A DNA stretch of 24,490 nucleotides from Chara braunii. Taxonomy: Eukaryota > Streptophyta > Charophyceae > Charales > Characeae. Location: positions 1,365,141 to 1,389,630 of the forward strand of contig BFEA01000188.1 of assembly GCA_003427395.1 (NCBI GenBank), given 5' to 3'. Below, one piece after another: positions 18,661-24,490 of the stretch (position 1 is the first letter of the stretch; the number at the start of each line of letters is the position of its first letter). The notes beneath the pieces are model-generated. The model saw only the letters and a list, made by a program, of their open reading frames with translations. It made no database searches and was not told the origin of the DNA. The translations under genes were made by a program, and so were the position numbers.

Positions 18661-19036
18661 GTTGCATCTACTTTCAATTCTAAGTTTCTAAGAACGATCT
18701 TAGAACCTATTTATGAACCCTGCTTTTCCACTTATTCACATGGCTTTAGATCTGGACGTAGTGCTCACACGACCCTTAATGTTATAATGGGTACCTACAC
18801 AATGGTATATTGAAGAATCCTTGGACGCCGAAGGCCCTGGAGCCGTAAATCATGGCACTTTGTATAAGATCATCCGACGAACAATCCGAGATAAACGGAT
18901 TCTCAAACTAATCCGCTCTGGACTACAAGCTTTTTTTCATATTTCACACGGAGAGATTGAAGAGGTGACCATAGGCGCCGTCGGGCAGCGGCCCTTCGGC
19001 CTTAGTCCTCTACTATCAAATATATATACCTTAATC
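18661..19036 (+). pseudogene. Group II intron-encoded reverse transcriptase fragment
   Basis: KFLRTILEPIYEPCFS, SHGFRSGRSAHTTL, then after a frameshift near 18,805 WYIEESLDAEGPGAVNHGTL, TIRDKRILKLIRSGL and FGLSPLLSNIY follow the order of a group II maturase/RT (LEPIFEP..SHGFRPNRS..WFIEGDI..CFD..L..GGVLSPLLANIY). The motif A aspartates are lost: GDI..CFD reads SLD..PGA. The QGG box reads QRPFG. The frame breaks exactly where the 200-bp repeat begins, before YADD, so there is no active site. Organellar origin is inferred. Confidence 0.75.
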
Positions 19037-19240
19037 AATATGATTCTCCTGTTAACAAAGAAAATCATATGTAAAACACAGGCCACATTGGCGGAGATTT
19101 TACAACAGCCTGTGGAGTAATGGAAGTCTCCAAAGTTGACTTGCGTTTAACTAATTTGAGCTGATTTATCCTTATGAAACCTAACTCTAAATTGTCTATA
19201 CCATGTTGTGTTTCCTATATTTGTTTCCAACTCTCTGGCG
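19036..19240 (+). repeat. 200-bp direct repeat, copy 2
   Basis: Second copy of 17690-17893. In copy 1, intron-like sequence follows within about 20 bp. Here about 415 bp of other sequence (19241-19655), carrying the inverted cox1/intron piece, lies between the repeat and the matching CAACGAGATGGACACAAC. Confidence 0.85.
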
Positions 19241-19430
19241 AGCCTCCAGAGGCTCACTAGAGGTCTTCGTCGGCTCTCGCAAGAGTCGAGCTTCTTGGGA
19301 TAAGGTAAGGTATTGTTTTAGACATGCTTTGAACAATGCCATAGTTCAAACTACATCCTCCACAAAGAAGTCAAAATCGGCGCACTTATAGCGAAGTGAT
19401 TGAACTCTCATGTTGCCATGAGAGGGACCC

Positions 19431-19477
19431 ATCTTGAGCCCACACAATATATCCAAGAACTCCAATACTTATCATAG
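19431..19477 (-). pseudogene. cox1: Mitochondrial cox1 exon fragment
   Basis: Directly after the intron 3' end on the minus strand, the exon completes a split Ala codon and reads MISIGVLGYIVWA, matching a conserved stretch of cytochrome c oxidase subunit 1 (normally MISIGVLGFIVWAHHMF). The two histidines that follow in the family, CuB ligands, read Gln-Asp here, and the match then ends. It is a nuclear copy of mitochondrial DNA that has decayed. Confidence 0.8.
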
Positions 19478-19507
19478 ATAGGGGTCGGGAGTTGTGGTTT
19501 CCCGCCC
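19478..19507 (-). ncRNA. Group II intron domain VI and 3' splice end
   Basis: GGGCGGGA pairs with UCCCG-A-CCC, leaving one bulged adenosine (complement of 19485) as the expected branch point. Seven nucleotides (CCCCUAU) separate it from the 3' end, which closes in AU as group II introns do. The cox1 exon begins at the next base. Confidence 0.8.
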
Positions 19508-19510
19508 TTC

Positions 19511-19544
19511 GAACCAAACGTGATAGTTTCCCATCATACGACTC
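19511..19544 (-). ncRNA. Group II intron domain V
   Basis: It is exactly 34 nt, the canonical length. The lower stem is GAGUCGUA/UUUGGUUC, the upper stem is UGAUGG/CUAUCA capped by a GAAA tetraloop, and a two-nucleotide bulge CG lies on the 3' side. The catalytic triad position normally AGC reads AGU, which would be expected to weaken catalysis. It lies on the strand opposite to the RT fragment at 18661-19036, so the two cannot be parts of one intact intron. Confidence 0.85.
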
Positions 19545-19654
19545 TCTGCCACGAATCATCGTTCGATAATGTTCATTGTTGGTTTAGTGAGGGGCACTGA
19601 GGACGACCGTTCAATGAATTGCCCACTTTGGCGTAGTCAAGTGGGATGTTGCAG

Positions 19655-20070
19655 ATGTGTCCGCAACGAGATGGACACAACTTATTTCATGCGTGGAGCA
19701 TGCATGAAAGACACCTGGAATGATGAACTAATCCTGGGACCATAGCCTGTCATGAAAGGAGATCACTGTATTTAGCCAGTCCTTGGAAGATCTCCAACCG
19801 ACCGTGTCTCCGAGATGCAGTTGAACAGGGAGTTCGTGAACGCGAGGTGTAGCTGGGATACCAGACCAGACGTGGCAAGGCACGAAGCAACGTCTTCTCT
19901 GTATTTACGTTGGTTACTGACGTACTTACCAGCACATGTAGAGAACCTAAGTCCAATATGGACCTAACACACCTGAAGCGCACTGCAGACTCAATCTTAA
20001 ATGAAAATGAAAAAGATGAGAGCATAAGGTGGAACCGGTGAACCATTTGAATCTCTTACACAGGTACTGT
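19655..20070 (+). pseudogene. Group II intron RNA-like segment, copy 2
   Basis: Starting GTGTCCGCAACGAGATGG, it carries CGACCGTGTCTCCG, GTTCGTGAACGCGAGGTG and AGCTGGGATA, then AGAGCATAAGG and CCGGTGAACCATTTG, in the same order as copy 1 (17900-18330). Copy 2 is about 90 bp longer in its first part. GTGTC at the start could be a diverged GUGYG intron 5' end. Confidence 0.45.
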
Positions 20071-20132
20071 ACATGGGTGAGGGGAAGGTGAAAACCATTT
20101 CATGTTCAAAAATAGAATGTTTTCCAACTTAC

Positions 20133-20354
20133 ATTCCTTTGTGGGAAATTTCTGAAGGTTGTCGTTGGAATGTTTCAAGGTTGATGCCTGGATGTCAAGA
20201 GGAGGAGTAGGCACCTTGGCAGACATCTGGGATGTGTGAACAGCTGATTGGGAACCATCACAAATCTTTGGCAGCACAGTTGCCACATCTGTGACACAAG
20301 AGAATGTGCCTGTAGTTTCTGCAATAAGCAATTCCTCAATCTTGGGTTGAAGTG
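20133..20354 (-). CDS. Possible internal exon of an unknown gene
   Basis: An acceptor-like CCTGGCCCTCAG precedes the segment and a strong donor, GAAT followed by GTAAGT, ends it. The 222-bp frame is open throughout (LQPKIEELLIAETTG, then TDVATVLPKICDGSQSAVH, ending FPTKEC) and both boundaries fall in the same codon phase. A second acceptor, TTGCTTATTGCAG, lies 45 bp in. Family not recognised. No partner exons were found, so a chance frame is possible. Confidence 0.3.
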
Positions 20355-20699
20355 CTGAGGGCCAGGATTACCCCCCACAAAAGGATGGTGGCACAAAAAT
20401 ACGCAGCACCACAACCCAACTCAGATATGGAAAATAGAAAACAACACAGAAGCAGCAAATACCCAATCATGTTGGGATGTGCAAGGTGGAGGCTTTTTTC
20501 TCTGGGGGAGCAATTGCAACTGGCTTCTCACCCCTCCCCTATTCTGCCTGTAAAACAAGTAATGTCGATCTGTGGTCTAGAATATGAAGACCGTCACCCA
20601 CTCTAATTGACAATCCCCACCTACTCCCTGTCTGTGGATCCCAGGGATTGGGCCTGGGAACACCCTATCCAACAGAACAAATTTAGTTCACTGTACAAA

Positions 20700-22510
20700 T
20701 ATTCGACTAAATTGGGGCAGTCCGTATTTGGACGTGGAATGGAAAATCCAAAAAGGATGGATGGCAGGTGGTTGGATTGCATTTTGAGTACTCCAAGTCA
20801 ATTAACAGCGGCATTGCGCCTCTCTTTTGGAAGCCGCTGATGGACTTGGCGCTGGTGAAACATGCCAGTTTTCTCTGGGTAACAAGGTTCCAGATTATGG
20901 CTAACGAAAGGAACACAATATGGTATGTCCTGGGCATTGCAGGTGGATCGTGGGAACAGGTGTCAAAGTCCCATATGGCATATACACTTCTGGCCCTTCT
21001 GGGTTAAGTGAGGAGGTGATTGGAGCTTCTCTCACAAGCGCTGCCCTGATAGGGCATGTGAAGAGGGATCAAGTTTGGTCAGTACTTTCTTTTTTTCTTT
21101 TTTTTTTCAAAGGAGGTTCCGATCTATTTGTGGGGGGAGCAGCACGTGCTGGGAACCGGGCCCAGCATCCCATATAGGAACACATATAAAACAAATTGAG
21201 GTCTGGTCAGCCCTGCTGTCATTGTGGAAGAAGGTTCAGTTGAACAGGCGCTCCTCGCGATCGGTAGACGAGGTGTATATAACAAATCTCTTTTCTAGAT
21301 CCCGTATATCTGCGATGAGGACGGGGATCCATTTCCATAGCCAGGACCCAGGAACGCCTTTGGAAAACAATGGTTGGAGTGTGGGGTGTTCAAGATAGGC
21401 CACCTGTGGGATGAAGAGAGAGGGGAGTGGTTAAAGGACCGCATTATGGCTCTTCAACATGTTTGCCACACCAAGTGCAGCGCGCAACTGCTGGACGTAT
21501 CACAAGCTGGAGAACTGGTCAAATTTTCCAGTGGTGTTAAAGGAAGGTGGCTGGCGAGTATGAGGAATGCCATCCCCTTGCAATGGCTAGACATGTTGAA
21601 AGAAAATCTGTTGGTGGACGGAGAGTAGGTGGGGAGGAAGGGGACTGCAGACCCAAGGAGGTTCACAGGGTGCAGAACGACATTATGGTTACAAAGTGGG
21701 CAGCCAGCACAAGATACGAGGAGATTGGGAGCACCCCTGAGACCTAAAGGGGGTCGCATGGGGATTGTTGCATGCCAGTGCGACGACAGGAGGTGGAGAC
21801 GGTGTCGGTTTTTGAGGATGGAATGGAAGGAAATGGTCAGGGGATTATGTACACTTTCCCAGTGAGTCAATCGAGGAGGAAGTTGAATTAGGACCCGCAG
21901 GACTGAACTTAGCCTGTGCATAATAGAAGGAAGGTCCTGCTCCAGCAGGCGACAACGAAAGTTATTTACAGATCCGTGCTGCCACATGTTGACATCGGGG
22001 AAGAGCTTCAGTCACTGGATCAAGAGGGAGTGGCTCCCGCCTGCTCATCTGGAGAGATGGAGCCAGTGAGTGTGGAAGGAGCAATGTGCCCTACTTAAGG
22101 CACTGACCAATCAAAGACAAGTGGGCCTGCTGTGGATCTCATCTACCACATGGCAATGCCAATGGCAGAGTGTCAGTCGCTGAAACGCCAATTTAAAGAT
22201 CACACCTCCCCAGCGGGGTGTGGGCAAGTGGATTCCATCCCACACGTTTTCGTCAGATACCCGGTGGTACTGCAGTTGTGGGAATGGTGGGCTGTGGAAA
22301 TGGCGGCAAACACCCCTCTTGGAGGCCTGCAAGGACGACGATGCGTACATTTTGCTGGGGGCAGTGGTGAAAGTAGTAAGGGAGGACAAGAGTCAAGTAT
22401 GGCTCAGCTTTCTGTGCAGATGCAGCGAAATTACCGTACATGCTATTCGGGGGAAGAAGGTAGTTCCCTTGGGACAAGTCTGGGATTGCATAGGATCTAG
22501 TCAAGTATGA
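20700..22510 (+). pseudogene. LINE C-terminal remnant 2
   Basis: Frameshifted plus-strand pieces follow the usual post-RT order of plant-type LINEs: APLFWKPLMDLALVKH..FLWVTRFQIM, GHLWDEERGEWLKDRIM, VKGRWLASMRNAIPLQWLDML, then a zinc-ribbon-like end (SIPHVFVRYPVVLQLWEWWAVEM, in place of a CxxC..HxxxxC zf-RVT signature). LLGAVVKVVREDKSQVWLSF and AIRGKKVVPLGQVW end it near 22,510. RT catalytic motifs were not found in the window. A T-rich tract sits at 21088-21108. Confidence 0.6.
22433..22462 (+). repeat. 30-bp match to the MITE arm inside LINE remnant 2
   Basis: ACCGTACATGCTATTCGGGG and the next ten bases match the right end of the 105-bp MITE (1923-1954) at 27 of 30 positions, including the terminal GGGGGAAGAAGGTA. 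In the LINE reading frame this gives TVHAIRGKKV. The MITE arm in the same frame gives TVRCIRGKKV. No opposing arm is present here. Confidence 0.75.
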
Positions 22511-23246
22511 GTGGTACTTCGGGTGGTTGTGTCATTTTGGACAGAGATTGGACAGTGGGGACATGGGGGTTAGGGTGGAACTAAGATACAACATAGAGAC
22601 AGGAGGGTTGTGCTTTAAAGCCAGAGCCTGATACTGTGCTACCTGCTCTGAGAGGGGGCCCCTCGGGAAGTGCCCATACTGTGTGTCTGGGTACCATTGG
22701 GATGTTTCCCGGCCAGCATGGGCCCCCCTCATCGAAGGCCCAGAGCGAGGGCAGTCGAATGCAGTACCAGGCGCTCTACTAGTGCCGGAAGGGAGGGCTT
22801 TCTTCTATCATGTCTTTTCCTCTTTTCTCCCCTTCGCTACCGGTCTATCCAACACTTTGCTTGCCAGTGAAGAGCAAGTGGACAGGAGCTCCCCAGAATA
22901 GATAGAGCATGTGTCTAGTGGGAGTTAAAACAAGCATCAATCTGTCCCAGTAGTGACTTGCTGTGCTCAAAGAACTTCAAAGGCTCACCTGGAATACAGT
23001 ATACGTCTTGGGACTTGGAATCTTGGATGGAGGACTTGCCAACACTTTCGCTTGCTCTGGGAACTTTCAAGACCTTTTTGGAACTGATGACTTAGACAAG
23101 CAACTATCATGGTACCTGATGATGCCTCCAGGTGGTCAGATCAATCCGCTTCGATGGGAGAGCGGCGACTTGGGAGGAGTCCACATTTCAGAGGAGCCTG
23201 CATGAAATGCAGTATGCATATACGTTAACTTTAAACCACCAGTACC
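22511..23246. other. No gene recognised
   Basis: Open frames of up to 80 codons occur on both strands (for example 22963-23205 plus), but none has a known motif, splice support or distinctive composition. The first part may be the 3' untranslated region of LINE remnant 2. Confidence 0.35.
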
Positions 23247-23537
23247 AGTACCTTCGAAAGTCGCAGCAGTTAACAAGCCGCGACAATGATGAGCGAACAG
23301 GCCACGACGGGAGCGCCCAAATTCATCGGACTAAAAACGCTTCTACTCTATATTTTCCCGCTGCCGATATATGGGTGGAAAGGTAACAGTACCTCCGAAA
23401 GTCGCGGCGGTTAACAAGCCGCGACAATGACCGCGACAATGATGAATGAACGGACCACTACGGGAGCGCCCAAATTCATTTAACCAGAAACGCTTCTGCT
23501 CTATTTTTTGCTGCTGCCCATATATGGGAAAGGTACA
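23247..23537 (+). repeat. Tandem repeat, two units of about 141-149 bp
   Basis: AGTACC..CGAAAGTCGC begins units at 23247 and 23388. Both contain GTTAACAAGCCGCGACAATG, GGGAGCGCCCAAATTCAT, AACGCTTCT and ATATATGGG. In unit 2 a CCGCGACAATGA phrase is repeated locally, which accounts for its extra length. Confidence 0.9.
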
Positions 23538-24017
23538 GGTGGTTTAAGAGGACATATTTTGTGGGCCCTTTGGACATTGAGAACTTCGGCAGTGAGGAGA
23601 GGAGAGCACCTTACACCACCGCACATGGTGCAATCAGAGGCCATGAAGGGTGCAGAAAAAGGGTCTGACACTTTCAATATGTTGTGTTTTTTTCTTAATA
23701 AGCGTTTTTAACATTTTCCTTCAGCCTGGAAGCCTCAAGTGACTTCATAGAGGTGCCATCTATCGTTCCCCGAGCGCCTTCGTGGGAGCCAGGCTTGCTG
23801 TTAAATTATTCGGCCATCACTTGAATGGGGGGGCTCGCCAAACTGGACACACCTGAGGGATCACCACCATGACTATAATTTTGTTGTTTTGCCACTGTGT
23901 CCCTATATTCTGGGTAGAAATTTCCTTTTTTCCTCAGTCAGTTATAGATTTTGGTTGTATGAGGGCCTACTCACACTAGGACTTTTTCAACTCAGCTCTG
24001 GCCGCAAATCCGTGGGG
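23538..24017. other. No gene recognised
   Basis: Short frames only. No repeat of note was seen until the MITE-containing tandem unit begins near 24018. Confidence 0.4.
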
Positions 24018-24044
24018 GTTAGTAATTGCTGCCTGATACGCCTA

Positions 24045-24149
24045 CCTTCTTCCCCCGAATACAACGTAGGGTCATTATAGCTGTATCCAGACTGAAAGAT
24101 GGCTCAAATACAGCTATAATGACCATACGTTGTATTCGGGGGAAGAAGG
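24045..24149. mobile_element. 105-bp palindromic MITE, copy 2
   Basis: Same length and terminal sequence as copy 1 at 1848, with a few substitutions (GTAGGGTCATTATAGC in the left arm). TA precedes the left end. The right end is followed by AAGGAAGG instead of TA. Confidence 0.85.
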
Positions 24150-24185
24150 AAGGAAGGCGTTAGTAATTGCTCCCCGATATGCCTA

Positions 24186-24293
24186 CCTTCTTCTCCCGAA
24201 TACTACGTACGGTCATCATAGCTGTATCTAGACTGAAAGATGACTCAAATACAACTACAATGACCATACGTTATATTCGGGAAAGAAACAAGG
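24186..24293. mobile_element. Palindromic MITE, copy 3 (decayed)
   Basis: It derives from copy 2 by tandem duplication. It has more arm mismatches (ACAACTACAATG in place of ACAGCTATAATG) and a changed right terminus, GAAAGAAACAAGG, followed by TA. Confidence 0.8.
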
Positions 24294-24424
24294 TAGGAAA
24301 GCGCTAGTGCGAGTGCAGCTTCATAGTACCTTTTTGATAGCTCACTACTGTAGACACTGGCCTTTGAGATGTAAATTTTCAGCCATGCTGCTTTTCTTTC
24401 CCTTTTTTTGATAGGGCCCAAAAA

Positions 24425-24490
24425 TGGAGGCTTCTGCTGGTTACCCTAAGGTTGTAGAATTAGTTTCTGTTGGAGCTGCTTTTTACAATT
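24425..24490 (+). CDS. Possible first coding exon, open at window end
   Basis: After a pyrimidine-rich stretch ending TTTGATAG, a splice-acceptor-like context, AAAAATGG gives a favourable start and 22 codons (MEASAGYPKVVELVSVGAAF..) remain open to the last base. Composition looks protein-like, but the segment is too short to identify. Confidence 0.3.

Larger units (their letters stand above)
24018..24300 (+). repeat. 141-bp tandem duplication carrying one MITE per unit
   Basis: GTTAGTAATTGCT begins units at 24018 and 24159, each followed by GATAYGCCTAC and a MITE start at 24045 and 24186. The equal offsets show that a host segment already holding the MITE was duplicated as a block. Confidence 0.85.

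Noticed and set aside
1-24490. CRISPR arrays, bacterial operons or phage genes
   Set aside because: No regularly spaced identical short repeats with unique spacers and no prokaryotic gene arrangement were seen. Splice sites, U2 snRNA sequence and LINEs mark the window as eukaryotic nuclear DNA.

Overview
This is a eukaryotic nuclear window, probably from a repeat-rich streptophyte (plant-lineage) genome, with a charophyte such as Chara as the best guess. The lineage call is inference. It rests on a SULTR4-type plant sulfate transporter exon with a spliceosomal acceptor, a U2 snRNA-derived sequence, degenerate retroelements, and nuclear copies of mitochondrial group II intron and cox1 sequence. 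Only one gene fragment is convincing. Most of the window is decayed mobile elements, foldback elements and simple repeats, and most long open frames are by-products of these.

Layout. 1-3,250: nested foldback elements, a 47-C run, a 105-bp palindromic MITE, a tRNA-like head with a 15-bp minisatellite, and two members of an element family with variable GC-rich arms. 3,714-5,675 (minus): the 3' terminal exon of a SULTR4-like sulfate transporter, with seven to eight membrane segments, a STAS domain carrying an internal 41-residue duplication, and a long C-terminal tail. 5,676 onward is its upstream intron, which holds a 5' U2 snRNA copy ending in an A-rich tract. 6,000-8,000: GC-rich sequence, TTC microsatellites and a degenerate 58-bp tandem repeat. 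8,106-14,800 (minus): two decayed copies of a Penelope-like retroelement with an upstream ORF1-like region, a 670-bp polypurine tract between the copies, and a 349-bp element with 9-bp target duplications that interrupts one copy. 14,900-16,240 (plus): a LINE remnant. 16,838-17,556 (minus): an LTR-like sequence. 17,690-20,070: a rearranged mitochondrial insertion with a group II intron RT fragment, two related intron-RNA-like segments, and on the opposite strand an intron domain V plus VI joined to a short cox1 exon. 20,133-20,354 (minus): a possible host exon. 20,700-22,510 (plus): a second LINE remnant. 23,247-24,300: tandem repeats and two more MITE copies. 24,425 to the end (plus): a possible first coding exon that runs off the window.

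There is no operon-like cooperation. The main results are the transporter exon, the nuclear cox1/group II intron chimera, the element family with conserved cores and unrelated arms, and a MITE whose arm matches a stretch of LINE coding sequence codon for codon.
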